A program made the position numbers and the translations under genes. From Pterois miles (lineage: Eukaryota > Chordata > Actinopteri > Perciformes > Scorpaenidae), in assembly GCA_947000775.1 (NCBI GenBank), contig CAMQGK010000008.1, positions 12,166,501 to 12,230,500 on the forward strand: a DNA stretch of 64,000 nucleotides. Direction: 5' to 3'. Positions 49,565-62,440 of the stretch are shown here, in pieces (the stretch's first letter is position 1; each line of letters opens with the position of its first letter). The notes below the pieces were generated by a model. It ran no database searches. It saw only the letters and a program-made list of their open reading frames with translations, and had not been told where the DNA came from.

Positions 49565-52500
49565 TGGTGGAGTTATACAGCTTCCTCTTTCAGTCCTCCA
49601 TCCATCAGTCCTTGGTTACACCAGGAATGACCCACAGATCTAATGAAAACTCCTGCTGGATGGTGGAGAAAAAAGGTGCTTATTCAGTGTGATAATGTCA
49701 CCATGCACCAGAGAAATGGCAGGAAAAGTTCGCACAATTATGCCCAATGACATGTATCTCCCAATTATAACGATGTATATCATAATTGGAGAGGGCTGCG
49801 TTCTAACTCCATGAAGCCCCGGCCCCCCCACCTCCTCCAACCCACCTGGCCACCAGAAATTTAAACACGCAAGCAGGTGGTGCCTGAGCTACCTCCGATA
49901 TTACCTAAATTATATCACTATGCAGATTATACATGGAGCTGTCTTGTTGAATAATGCTAACAGGCAGCTGCAGCAAAACGTGCATGTGCCAGTGTGTGAT
50001 CATTGCCTGCGCTCTATTGCTGTTATTTTCAAGGGGAACGTGCATGTACACACACACACAAGCACACATAAGCACCATGTAAATGTCAGTGGTGTGTTCC
50101 CGGGCAAAGAGAGGTGATTAATTCTCATAATTCAATTGATTAGAGGACAGTGACTGTGCAGGATCACTGAGTGCCTAACAGCAATCCCTCCCTCTCCCTT
50201 TTTTTTGTTTTATACTGCATTGAAATTAGTTTGCACAATTGAAGAATAGCACTGATTTACACTACAAAGAGACCAGCTACTAACTAAGGCAAGTGAGATG
50301 AGATTAGAAGAAATAGGGAAAAGGTTAAAAGAACATTAACTGGCCTTGGTGCACCGTGGTTGTTGTATGACAGTGACTACTTTCACATGCACTTCAGTAA
50401 TCAGGTTTGTCCTCGCTTTCAGCTGAATTCCTAAAACACCAGTTTGCACAGTTGTAACAGAAATCTAATTATACACTCTATTATGACAGTTATTTTGTTA
50501 TTTGCAGAAATGAAATTACACCAATGTGATGCCTTATTTAACTCCTTGTTGTAAAACCATTGGGGGATTTAATGTGGATAGTTATTGGTAATATTATAGA
50601 AAATGTTAATGTTCCTTTTTTTTTCAATTATATGACAAAAAAACACTTCATATGAATCCACGTTGACTAAGGTAAATGACAGCAACCTTGCTACGGGTCC
50701 TGTCTGGGGTGATTTTTGGTATTATATTACACTGTCTGAAAACTCTGAAATTTAACTGTTACTCTATCCTGCTCTGTTTAATTCCTATCATTATTGTTTT
50801 TTATTAATTTATTTTTTATTTCAAGATATTACCTTATTTCTTGGAGGGATTATCGCCTGTGTTGTGCCCTTTCTTTCATGGATCTCTCCTTTATCCTGCA
50901 GCCATTTAATTATATTTTTATTTATGGGATGTCTCACTCGGTGTCAACTTGTCATGTACCAACCCAGTCAAAATCAATAAAAAAATGTAACTCTAAAAAG
51001 AAATGTAACACTATTTCACAACTGTCAGTATATATCAGGTGACAGTACATTGGTCAGCCCTTCTTTTGCATTGTTTTATTCTAAATTTAAGTTAAAACCC
51101 CATTGAAATTGAAGTTTAACCATTAAATGAGTTTCCAGAGCAGGATGTTTAGACATAAAATGCTTTATCCAACTCCCTGCTTTGACCAGATAACCTGCTG
51201 CTACGCTGAAACAAAACCAGAACTACAAAATTAATCTGAAACGCAGAACTTTCAATTGTCAAGACACAGTACTCTTCCTGCCTCAAAAAAAGGGAGTAAT
51301 TCTCTGTAATTTACCATACATATAATGTTTTTGTGTAAAATATATCAAACATTGAATGACATCAGATCTAAAATGTTGTAAATTGGCAGACAAAAAAAAA
51401 ATATACTTGCCTGCCACTGTGGCAGAAAGTGAAAAAAGTTCATGTCCGACCCTGTTCTATAAGCTTAAATAAACATCTGGTGCATCACAAAATCTAACTT
51501 CCTTTCAGTGCTTATGAAGCACTTTGAGACGGTTAGTCTGGATGACACAGCAGGCGAGTCCTGGAAGTCTGGTTTTTGCCTTAGGAGATTTTCATGCCCA
51601 CAAAACATTGATTGTAGAACATGTGTCCTGAGTTGAGTGGTATTGCAGTTTAATGTGCGTCTGCAATGTAGATAATGTAGTTTAAACCCTGCAGAGCACC
51701 ACTGTAGGTTGTTGGGAGAACCCGACCATCAAGTCTTACATTGCTTTTTTTTTCTTAATACTATTTTTTTGCAGAGATGGGCCCCGGGCTGAACCCAAAC
51801 CCAGGTCATCCTACAACAGTGCCCCAAGTCCTTCACTGCCTACAAGGTTTCTATTAACCAGTTTGAATGCTTTACAAGGATATTGGTGCACATTTCTACC
51901 AAGGCTTCTCACTGCATTCATCTTCAGTTTCTCAGTGGTTAACAGCATGTAAGTACTTAGGCCTACAAATAAACAGACATATAGTACTGAAAATACTCTG
52001 GTATGCACACAAAACATTTGCTGGGCCTTTGAAAGGCAGTGATATACATATATGTGCTGAAGGACATCAATTTTCACATCTGCATCTGGTTCACATTGTC
52101 AGAATAATCTAGCCTTGCTATTTTCTCTTTCTTTGTTATTTTGAGCACCGTCATTACTTTTGACGGTCGCAACCATGATGAGACTTGCTCTTGTATAAAT
52201 GAAAATATGAAAATCCAAACTCCCAAGGAAAAGTCTCACCATTTTTTCCTCCCGGAGGTGATTACATAATTACAAAATTAGGCATTTTGGAGGAGAACAA
52301 TACAGAATGATTCTACACTTTGTTATTTTAAAGACTTTGTACATATATCTTTGATATGCACATTATCCTCCAAATCATGCCACACCTATAATTTAACACG
52401 TTAGATAATTGAGGATAAAACATTTACACGGTTCATTTTAAAACTCAAAAAGAAATTTATATAATTATTTATATGTTTATGTAGTATTCTCAAAATGTTT

Positions 52501-52578
52501 GAGAGAGTTTATGCACAATCACTTCTACAACATTTGTGTCAGGTTGGCGTGCTCTGTGTAGCATTCATTAATATTTAC
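49565..52578. other. dnah2 intron
   Basis: No supported exon or repeat boundary. AT-rich. Confidence 0.4.
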
Positions 52579-52653
52579 CTTTAGGTTGGACCTCCCATCA
52601 CAAACATGAAACATCGGGCTGTAGCGCGTCATCTTCTCCAGCCCTCCAGTCAG
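52579..52653 (-). CDS. dnah2: Probable dnah2 N-terminal exon, intact frame
   Basis: 75 bp (25 codons, phase 0 at both ends), with acceptor cctctattttgaag and donor gtaaat. It reads LTGGLEKMTRYSPMFHVCDG then RSNLK. Joined in phase to the next exon (VAEQLAYHV), the arrangement SPMFHVCDG-RSNLK corresponds to LTIFIDPCFG-LKLELG of DNAH2, just upstream of QNQLVYFI. The match is weak on its own. Position, phase and strand support it. Confidence 0.55.
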
Positions 52654-54019
52654 CTTCAAAATAGAGGGGAGACGAAAAGTCAAAGAACTAAAACATAAAG
52701 AAAGTAAGAGGCCGTGCTGTCTAACTTCAGAGTATTCTGAAGTATTCAGTAAAGCTGAAATGATTATGGTATCATAATAGCTTTTATAGTTTCATCAAGA
52801 TCTTAGCAAGTATGCATGCACCTGAGCTCATGACAAACTTACAACTCCCATCTTCCCTACCAACTCCTAATCCTCGGAGTGACAGCCGGTGCCTGTGGGT
52901 AGCACGATGAATAATTTGTGGGCAGAAAGAGCTGCAGGCAGCCGGAAAATTCAGAGACAAAAGTAATAAAATGGTGAAGTCAACAGCTTCATGAACTATT
53001 TATCTTTCTGGGACCGATATGTCCTCCTTCAGTCAGTTTCTGTACTGTTCCACTCCAGCCACCTCACTTGTCAAAGCCCACAGCAGTCCAGCCTTTATTG
53101 AAACTTTGATTCAGTTTCCCAAGTTGTCACTTCCTAAGGACTGTGTGCAATAAAGGAGACAGGTTATTGGGGGAGAAGAACAGAGAAAGGGACTAATGAA
53201 AAAAGAAACCTTTACTAGACAGAAAAAGCCAAGAAGCCTCAGTCTACAGTGTGATCCGAGGTTGGAGGAAGCATAAAAGTTGACAATGATCAATAACATT
53301 AATATGGGCTGCTGCAGACAGTCTGCTTCAGGCAGATTAACTATCTGCTCCTGAAAAAGACAATAGTGGCAGTAAAGTTTTTTGAAAGCTTGTGGTTGAG
53401 TTCACATTTTGGCACATGGCAAATCTTGATTATAGGTGCAAACAGCTCCTGGAAGTGTGTTGACTGTTTGCCAAACCAAGCTGCCGGCAAGGTTAGTCCA
53501 CTGATATTGCAAAAACAACTGAGAAGCCAGATCTTGAAGATACTCCAATATCACTATATCAATGGGAATATTGATGTTTCCCTGCAAATTAGCAAGCAAC
53601 AGGGGACAAAAACAAGTTGCCGGTAACTGTGAGAAGTGTTGAAATTTTTCAGTCCAAGTCAGGGAACAATAGCTATATGTTTGAAAATAGTTATATCAAA
53701 TATTGAGTAAGCCATGTCAATGAGCCAGCATGCAAAAATCTAATAAAACCCGTGCCTTTCCTGCTTAGACATGCCACAATTTTAAGATTTACAGGGACAC
53801 ACACCTGAGCTTTTCCTGACATGATGAGTCAAACATGTCTGCTGAGATAAGCACACCTACTGTAAGTTAAATTAACACAGCCTCATGTTTTTCAGTCACT
53901 CAAGGGACCTAAATTAAAAACACCAAGCCACAAAAAGAAAACCCGTTTTACCCGTTTCGTTGTCTTGTTTTTGTGACTGTATTTAACACTGAACCTTAAC
54001 CCCCAAAACAACTGTAGCG
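52654..54019. other. Gene-free stretch
   Basis: No exon or repeat boundary could be supported. Confidence 0.4.
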
Positions 54020-54812
54020 TTACATTGTCAAACATATTTTGTATGAACATGTCAGGCTTGATATATTTTTCTATGTGGCGTTAACATTTCTGGGTAATTA
54101 CGAATTTAAACAGTAATTTTAATCTATAAAAATATAGACAAACTAGCTTTAAACCAACGTTTTCGGTTAGGCAACGTCAGTAAACACTAAACGCTAGCTA
54201 GCTTACTAGTGTTAGCTAGCATTAGCGAACGTAGCGCAGCAAAAGCAGTTAGCTAACTAACTTGTGTACTCACCTCTTATGGCGCCGTTACAACAGGCTT
54301 ATGAGTCGGTTGTTTTTGATTACAGTCATGTTTTTTGTGACTGCAATAAAGGCTCCCCTGAAGCTGATAATGTTGGCCTTATATTGCTGCATTACGCTGG
54401 CTATCCTGCAGCATCTTGCTCTGAATGCTGGGCAGGTGTCTTGGTATGGAAGCCCCGAAGGGACGTCATTAAAATGATAAACTTGGAAATGAAAATGTAA
54501 TAACACAACAGCATTGTAATATTTGATGTGTGTGTGTTATTTAAATAAAAAGGTGTGCAATAATCCAATTTGCATTTTGACATACTGGTATGGGTGTTTT
54601 ATGACCATAAAAAAAAAAAATAGAAAAGCTGTTTTACATAATTTTACCAACTGCAACAAATGGATTCACTATTTATATTTATTTCATACACTGGCACATT
54701 TTCAATTCAATTTTACCAGGCGACGTTTTTGCATTTCTGTCTGAGCATCTTTTTTTCAAGGAAATATCATAATTTATACAAATAATTAACTGTTTTTTAA
54801 TTAACTCGGTTT
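54020..54812. repeat. Tandem duplication, unit 1
   Basis: Direct repeat with 54822-55342. Shared landmarks in order are a tgtggcgttaacatt-like block, a gctagctagc-rich block, aatgctgg(g/a)caggt, tggaagcccc/ctga, and an ending with aataattaactg. This copy is the longer one (~790 bp), with about 150 bp (roughly 54270-54420) absent from unit 2. No coding function is recognised. Confidence 0.75.
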
Positions 54813-54821
54813 CATGTTACA

Positions 54822-55342
54822 TAGCAAAACATGTATTTTGTATTAATGTAACACATTACATTACATTCTGCATGTGGCGTTTACATTATTTCTGTATTCT
54901 TACAAATTTTAATGTACAAAAATGGCAGACAAACTAGCTTAAAACTAACAGTTAAGGTTAGTAAACATTAGTAACCAATTAACGCTTGCTAGCTTAGCTT
55001 GTGTTAGCTAACATCAGCTAATGTACCACAGCAAAAATAGTTAGCGAGTTAAATGTTGCCTTACCAATCATTTTTTTTCTAAATGCTGGACAGGTCTCCT
55101 GAGTATGGAAGCCCTGAGAGGACTTCATTAAAATAAAGTAAACTTGGAAAAAAAAAATGGAAAAGCTATTTGACAGCTTTCCAATTGCAACAAATGGATT
55201 TTCTATTATATTTATTTAATACACTGGCATATTCTAAATTCAGTTTTAACAGGCATAGTTTTCGCATATCTTTTTTTTTTCAAGGCAATATCTTGTAATA
55301 TATACAGAATAATTAACTGCTTGTTTTAATTAATTTGATTTT
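54822..55342. repeat. Tandem duplication, unit 2 with internal deletion
   Basis: Second, shorter copy of the preceding unit in the same orientation, separated by only a few bases. The copies differ at many sites, so the duplication is not recent. Confidence 0.75.
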
Positions 55343-56010
55343 CCCTGAGTCATCAACAGTATCAGGAAGGCATTTTAACTGAGCCTAATGTGAACCCTTG
55401 CTAAAGCTATGTAAACACTTGTTAGGTTCATTAATGCCTGAAGGCCATTTTGTAAACGAAACAGCTGAGAAATTGCATCGTCATTATAATCTTATCTCCC
55501 ATTCCCCTTGCAGGTTTAAATCCACAGTGAAAACTCTTTGAAGCACTTGACGATGCGTGTCCCTACAGTATGAAACATCGCTGTTTTTCATGTATCACAT
55601 GCCTGCCTTTTATTTTTGACCTCTCCCAAGCTCTTAACAAGAGCAAGGCGAAAATGGAGGGTCGCCTGTAGCATTCCTATCAGCAAGTTGACCCCCAGTT
55701 GAGCAGAGCCACTTCTATGATTTCCTCTAAAGGGTAAGTACTGTAGGCTACTGCAGCCGGGATGACTCTGCTCTGAGTGCTCATCCTCTTTTCTGCCACT
55801 TTGATTGTCCAACCCATCATACAAGGCAGCGGGGAAAGACAGGGAGTTCACGGTCCCACTTTTGTCATGTTTTATTTAAAAACAGAGATTAAACATTAAA
55901 TTCTCTTCAAACCATTTTTCCATGTGCAAGAGAGAGAGAGGCGAAGCTCTAGTGCTGGTGATAGTGTCAAGTCATTGCAGAGAGTTGGTAATGCGGTTCA
56001 CCTCAATTAC

Positions 56011-56058
56011 CTGTCCTAAATATTGCTGTTTGCTATCGCCAAAGAGCGCTCCAGTGTG
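56011..56058 (-). CDS. Candidate 48-bp exon, possibly 5' dnah2
   Basis: A strong acceptor (gttgtctctcttcag) and a gtaatt donor frame 16 codons in phase 0 reading HTGALFGDSKQQYLGQ. It is on the same strand and in the same phase as the 52.6 kb exon. The combined FGDSKQQYLGQ-LTG could correspond to WTQEHDAILEHFAQ of DNAH2, but the similarity is too slight to decide. Splice signals are the main evidence. Confidence 0.3.
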
Positions 56059-56493
56059 CTGAAGAGAGACAACACACAAACAGTCAACAAATATAAAAAG
56101 GATGTCTCAAACGGCACTATGAGTACAACTGTATTTCATTTTGGAACAACTTTAATGGTTCTTCCCTTTGACAATAAATTGAATTAATCATTTTATGGAT
56201 AATTCTAAAACCTTTGGAGATTTGCACTTTGGTCTGGGAATTATTTGTGTTAATTTGTTGAAAAAAAAAATCCAGTAATCCAGAGAGAAAAGATTTCCTA
56301 ATGTGCAAAGTATGGCTCAGTGACATAATTTTAATGGAAAAAGCATAAGAATATGCAAATGGGTCAATTAAGGAATCAAATCAATAGGCCTGTGTGCATT
56401 TAAAGGCTCAAGCCGCAGCTTTAAGCACTTTGGTACAGGCACTGAAAAAACAGCCTTCCATCATACTGAGTAGCCCTTTAAAAAATTACAATA

Positions 56494-56856
56494 TTAAAGG
56501 CCCTATAGTGTGCTAACTTTCACATTTCAACATTATTGCGTTGCAAGGCAACAGCTTGGGTCCATGTTCACTTCCTGTGAGCTGATGTCATTCACAAACA
56601 CCGCAGCTAGAAGTAAACTGGGTCACAGTTACAATGTTTATGTTTAAAATGGTGAAACGGTCTCCATAGTGTAGATTTGTGACATCACTAAGGGACAGAA
56701 GTCCTGACAGCTTGTTTCAAAGGCAGTTTCTTAATACGGGTTGTGTGTTTTTCTCTATGGACTGAGAGTTTCGATACTTTCACAGAATTTACATAGTACT
56801 TAAACTTTACGATAAAAGACATGAAAAACTCACTTTTTACAATATGGGACCTTTAA
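56494..56856. mobile_element. MITE, ~363 bp
   Basis: The ends ttaaaggccctata and tatgggacctttaa are inverted copies with two mismatches over 14 bases. The interior is non-coding. A short non-autonomous DNA transposon of unknown superfamily. Confidence 0.75.
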
Positions 56857-57061
56857 GTACTACCGGCACAAATATTTCATGACCAAAACACAGACAAAAC
56901 ATCAACATTTGTACCAAAAGACAGAATAAAAAAACCCATACATATTTATTGGTGCAATGTCCTTCAAAACCACACAAAATAATAACACCTACCGTCATGT
57001 TTGGACATGCTGTACTGTACATACAGCTGCTCTATGAATCCCTGAGAATTGGTTTTCTTAC

Positions 57062-57112
57062 CTTTTCCTTGTGAGCGGATGTGGACACATATGTGTTTGT
57101 CAGTGTTCTGAA
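57062..57112 (-). CDS. Candidate 51-bp exon
   Basis: An acceptor (catttcattcag) and a good donor (AAAAG then gtaaga) frame 17 codons reading FRTLTNTYVSTSAHKEK in phase 0. No family match is seen. It could be a 5' exon of the dynein locus or a chance pairing of splice-like signals. Confidence 0.2.
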
Positions 57113-59319
57113 CTGAATGAAATGTGAAGGTGAGTCAGCGGGGAGCTGGTGTTGGAATGAGCAGGATTGATGTGCTCGCAGCAGACGGCCTCGGATCCAT
57201 CATCGGCTTGTCTGAACTGGGCTCCTGGGCCTATTCAGTGCGGAGTATACCTGCGGTATGGTGCCCTTTACAAGTCTCTGCTGCACAGGAGGCCACTGCA
57301 GAGGTCATTGTAGTGGCTTTATTCACACATGAATGCACACACACATACAACACCTACTGTTGCTGAGCAGACCTGTGCAGAGGGGCTAAATTAGGAACAA
57401 AGCTGTAATAGCCGGATTCGTTCCTTGAATAGCTTCGTTGAGTGCTGTGCATCAGACAGAGCAGCTGTGTGTCTAGACGCTGGAACAGAACAGATGCAGC
57501 ACACACTTTCACAAGAAAATACTTCTTATCCTGGTACCAAACTGACAGCATCTAGAAGAAAAAAAAAAAAAAAACACAGTGTACCCAAAACACAAAAGCA
57601 CCCCATGTAGTTGGACAGAAATGTTGTAGTGTTTTTATAAAATGTTGATACACAAGATGCACATTTTACCTTGGTTTGTTGAGAAGCTTTTAGCGAGCGT
57701 GGTGAAGTTGTTGTTGCACTTTCTAGGCACTGTGAGCCTACCATGTGTTGCCCTGCAAAATTCAATAACTTATGCCGGTTCAGGGCTTTAAATCTGTTTC
57801 CATACACCCTTGAGGTCCAATGTCAGCCCAATCGGTTCAGATTAGAAATTAAAAAAAAAAAAAAGCCTCCTGCCTTAGCCTGTATCTGTGCTGTCCATGC
57901 AAATTATATATTGTGCTTTTTTTTTCTTTCCTTTGCTGTATTATTTAGGTTTTTGCGCAGGTAAAAGTTCTGCAAAGTCCACACCAAAGCGAGTTACTCT
58001 CCCTCACAGAAACACAGTTCCTGAACAACCTGAAACACCTCACTTGAAGTCCCACCTTTTCTTCCGTAACATGGTGATGTCACTATGTAACGCATTTGCA
58101 TAATACTTGCCCAGCGGCTAGTTTGGCAAGCTATTTAGAGTGGAGCTGGATCGAAGTCCGAAGAGTTTTGGTTCGGTCAGAACAAACTGGGCTGTTGGAA
58201 CTCAAACAGAGTTTTCAGAGAGAGAGTTTTCACTGTGCTGCAGTACAGCCGGTATGAGAAAAGTAAGGCATTTTTTTGAATATTAAAGAGTGTAAACATG
58301 TTCTAGTAGATACAAGTATGCACCTGCAAAATTAGCATAATAGCACCTCTTTTATAGTACATGTTTTGATGATTGATTGGTTTGTATCAAATAGAAAAAA
58401 AAACACCTCTTCAACAGTAGCTACAGTAGTTCATTCACATATCAAAGTCATCCCCCTCTGGTGCTTTAAAAACAAATACACAAATGAAAATCAATACCTC
58501 TTAGAATAGCTGTAATCATCCTTAATTTTAATTTGCTATATTTAAGTCGTTGTCAGTCATGTTTGTTTCCAGCGGCACAAAGCTGTCATTGATCCCTGAT
58601 GGTATTAAGAGATTAAAAGGTTCCCCTGTCCTCTCCGTGTTGTTGACAAGCGTTGTGACTCATTACGGCCATTAGCATTAAGCTGGCTCATCAATAAGCA
58701 CTTGGCTGGTCCATCAGTCTTCCTCTGATGTAGCCCAGGGGAACCCCGCCATGGGTCCCTGCCAGCTCCGAGAGCTGCCGCATGGGCACCCTTTATCTGT
58801 CGGTCACCACGCACACAAACACATTCACCTGCCCTGGTGTTTGCCACAAGTGTCACTTGGAGCCTCTCTTCAACGTTCTTTGTGGACGCTGCTCTAAGTG
58901 TTGAGTGAGTGTAAGCACTTCTGCTTGTCAGCGTGTTAGTGTTTCTTGTCATTTTTGTTTTGACTTGATCACCGAAGCCTTGATATATGTGTGGGTGCAC
59001 ATGTGTGGGAGAGACAAAACGCAGTCTCTCCAAGTTAGTATTTTTGCTGTACCCGTCAACTTTAGTAATGTCTTATACTGTATTTTTATGTATGCCATGT
59101 AGGTGTCGGTATGTGTAAGTGTCGGATATGGCGGTGTCGGTGTCAGTCAGCGCGAGACTAGTCAGTGTCAATGTGTGACAGCCAGCCATGGGCTGATGTG
59201 ATAGTGTGCCACGGTGAATGACAATGTCTCGACTTAGAAAACCAGTGTGTAGTCTTTGAGAGGGAGTGTGTAAGAAACAGACACAAAAAGACAGGAAAGG
59301 GGATAGATGTTGGTGGGTA
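57113..59319. other. Intergenic stretch, between dnah2 and serpin
   Basis: No supported exon. It presumably contains the serpin 3' UTR just below 59320 and perhaps the dnah2 promoter, but no canonical signals could be fixed. A 142-codon minus-strand frame at 58605-59033 shows no domain. Confidence 0.4.
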
Positions 59320-59625
59320 TTACAGCTCATCATGGAGGGCCTCTCCTTCTGCATGGTCCAGAGCTCCCATCAGCAGCAGGGCTCCAGTAGCGTCGTCTCT
59401 GACAAAGATGATGAAGGGGTGGTCGCCATAGAACAGCTTGGGTTTTTCTATGTGCTCCTCCTCTAGGTCTGCCCCTCCTTTTCCAGCTTGGGCAGCCAGC
59501 TCAAAGGAGGCCCAATGCAGGACTCCGCCCAGGTGCAGCTTCCCCTTGCCCTTGTCCGACACCCCGGAAAAATCGGCCGACTTCTGGTCCCAGGCGTCGG
59601 TCAAACCCAGAGCAGACAACTGTTT
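59320..59625 (-). CDS. serpinh1-like: Clade H serpin (HSP47-like), last coding exon with HDEL
   Basis: The frame runs from an acceptor (ttttcccattccag) to a TAA stop: 101 codons in phase 0. It opens KQLSALGLTDAWDQKSADFS, matching HSP47 [20 protein letters not shown], exactly where the last coding exon of SERPINH1 begins. It then has KLHLGGVLHWASFEL (strand 5A region). The serpin signature PKLFYGDHPFIIFVRD follows, and the protein ends HDEL. HSP47 is a non-inhibitory serpin that binds procollagen in the ER and recycles through the KDEL receptor; mammalian forms end RDEL. Divergent points are a GKGK insertion before LHLGG and the acidic stretch ADLEEEHIEK. It could be teleost serpinh1a, serpinh1b or serpinh2. 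The upstream exons are not in the window. Confidence 0.92.
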   Translation of the reverse strand, partial: KQLSALGLTDAWDQKSADFSGVSDKGKGKLHLGGVLHWASFELAAQAGKGGADLEEEHIEKPKLFYGDHPFIIFVRDDATGALLLMGALDHAEGEALHDEL

Positions 59626-61140
59626 CTGGAATGGGAAAACACAAAGTTCATTTGCCTTGAATCAATTCTCCCAGAGCTTTGAGGCCATCTTGTATAGAGA
59701 CATCCTGCGAGTGTTTGCAGCTGTCAGGACGCTGATCGATTATGCACGCAAGGACACCGAGTGGGCAGGAAAGCACATTTTAAAATTTCATGATGCTGCG
59801 ACCCTCAAGAGAAACACACCGCCCTTCCCGAACTGCCACACGATTAAACATACCCTGCAAAACAGTCAATCAGTGACTCCTCTAAAGGAGTTTTCAACCA
59901 TAATGTTATTTACTTTCCATCCAAAAAATTCTAGATGGGGAAGGAGGCTGACAGTTGCCCTTGTTGTGAGCTGGCAGAACAAAGTGGGCGACAGGCAGAG
60001 AGGAGACGGAAAGGAGGAAGCAAGAGGATGAATAATTTAAGAGTGATGCCCCGTGACCTCGGCACCTCCTTTGTTTTGGCTCTGATATGAATTCCACAGA
60101 AAGTCGTCGTCATGACAGGTAGTTTATCCTCCCATGGCAGAGGGCCACTCACAGTGACAGGCTTCCACAGGGGCCAGATGAGAGCATGTGTGGGTGCGAG
60201 CGTGCGGACTTGTGAGTGGATGTGCGGGAGGCCGCGGCTGGAAAGGAAACTTGCAGAGGGAGGTGAGTGGGTGAAGATCTTGTCTTCTAGCATTGTTTAA
60301 TTTTTTCGCTGATTAAACTCTTCATTGGAAATATCTTTTTACCCGGCAGGCAGGAACAGCGAGACATATGGATGAGGAAATGTGAAAGCTCTGTGGGTGC
60401 TGACTTTGGCTTTCTTTTCAAAACCACACTGTAACAGCTCAGTGTAAAACTGCTCCGGTCTTGAAACCACATGCTAATGGACAATTGTATTAATCCACGT
60501 AGCATGTCTGCTTTTCTACTTATAAGTTGAGATGTGCACGCAAGAGGAAGTTAGATCCAGATCACGTCGGCTTAACATTAAATAAGTAGATGTACGTACA
60601 GTTGTAGGCATCTGTCAATCCCATTCTAGTGTTTTCACGCGAAGCTCCCCCCTCCGCACAGACACACACACCTCCTGCTCTAATGCACTTCTATTGTCCT
60701 CATCCATTATTCCTCCATTCTTTCTCTCTTCTTCCACACGCTACCACTACATCACTGTCTTCCTCCGCTGCTCTGCCACTCGCTTGGCATCCCCATCCCT
60801 CATCTGCCCCGCCTGCCTCTATTTTATCCCACTCTGTCTCTCTCTCTCTGCTCCTAACTCAGTCTTTTTCCTACCAAGCCTCATTCTTCTCTTTCTCTGA
60901 CAGGCCCGGCTCGGCTCGGCCCGGCACACATCGCTCTCTCAGCTTCTCGATCACGTGACCGTTTCAAGGTTTTTCGCTCCTTATCTCAGGAGGAAACGGA
61001 AGCTGGCGGTGTGCGAGGAAAAGCAGATGGTTTCTGTGTCTCTCTGTCACCCACGTCCATCCTCGCTCATTCTCTTGAACAGTATTCCACGAGGACCCAG
61101 CTCACTGGGCCTACACATCGGCCAACCTCCAGGTCTGAGA
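59626..61140. other. Serpin gene intron
   Basis: No serpin exon was found between here and the window end, so this intron is at least 4.3 kb. 60690-60900 is a pyrimidine-rich tract. 60900-60925 is locally GC-rich (cggctcggctcggcccggc). Nothing else is supported. Confidence 0.45.
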
Positions 61141-62440
61141 AATGAAGCCAATGCAGAAGTGCCTTCCATTCTTACTAATAGCCAGCAGGGGGCGACTCCT
61201 CTGGTTGTAAAAACAAGTCTGAATGTATAGAAGTCTACTTCTCACTTGAGGTATTACCTCAGTAAACATAACACTGTATGGGCTCAAACGCTAGTTTCCG
61301 GTCTTCTTCAATACAGCATGATGTTCATTTAGTAAATTATGGTCCCATTTAGAGTCTAATATGCCATAAAGCAGGGGTGTCAAACTTGTTTTAATTCAGG
61401 GGCCACATACAGTCCAGTTTGATGTCCAGTGGGACAAATAACAGTACCTCCAAATGTCCCCTTCCTGTTAGTGTAAAGAAGTACAAGTACATTCTGAAAA
61501 TGATCACAATTAATGAAAAATCCAGCCCTAAATAGAAATAGCATTGCATTTAACTGCAAAATTGGAATTAATTATTATATATTAATATAATAATATTAAT
61601 ATATTATTAGGAATTATTATTATTGTAATAAGAGTCATTAATTCAGCTTAATATCTCAGAACTTTGGCTTACTGTGTCAAAATCTGGACATCATGGACTC
61701 AAAATGCAATTTTGCATTTGACATCATGATGTGACATCATAGACTCAAAATGCAATTTTGAGTCCATGATGTGCAATAAAAACACATGTGCAATTATATC
61801 ATCTGCACAAATTATAGTAACTGGACAATTATTTATTGATATGCTGGACATATTTTGGCTTTACTTTCTATTATGTATATATTATTTTATTTTATTTGTA
61901 TTATACTGTTTTAAAATCTATGCTTCTTGTTTATTGCACTATCCACTTTGCTGCTGTAACGTGTGAATTTCTCCACTATGGGACCAATAAAGGAATATCT
62001 TATCTTATCTAAAATCTGGACTTACTTCCCATAAAAAGTGACAAAATATCACCAAAATCGAGCCTTGAAAAAAAGAAAATCTCAGTTTTCACATTGAATA
62101 TACATAACTTTGAGTTGTATCTTTTAAGTCTGACTCCCCAAGTCAAAAGTTTAACTTAATTCACTTAATTATGACTTTCTATAATTAATAATATTAATAA
62201 ATTTGACTTAATATCTCATCATTTTGCCTTCCAATGTAAAAATTCAGACTTATTTTAACAAATTTGGACATAATTCCCTTTGAAAAATCATAAATGTGTG
62301 GGGTGTGGCTACCTGTCCGGTCTGGGAGTGTTCGGGTTGTTTTCCTCTTACAATTTTAACCTTTTCACAGCGTTTTCGGTTCACGAAAGTTAATATTAAC
62401 ATTTTGGTTGGCTAAAAATGTCTTATTCAGCATTCGGTAG
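61141..62440. mobile_element. Family C repeat interrupted by a LINE 3' end
   Basis: 61141-61378 and 62293-62440 match consecutive parts of the family C copy at 32118-32590. The ~910 bp between them is foreign. It includes, near its middle, a LINE-type 3' end (gtgtgaatttctccactatg...ccaataaagg then tatcttatct, 61961-62010). The insertion therefore postdates the family C copy. Sequence from 62010 to about 62290 is of unknown origin. Confidence 0.7.
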
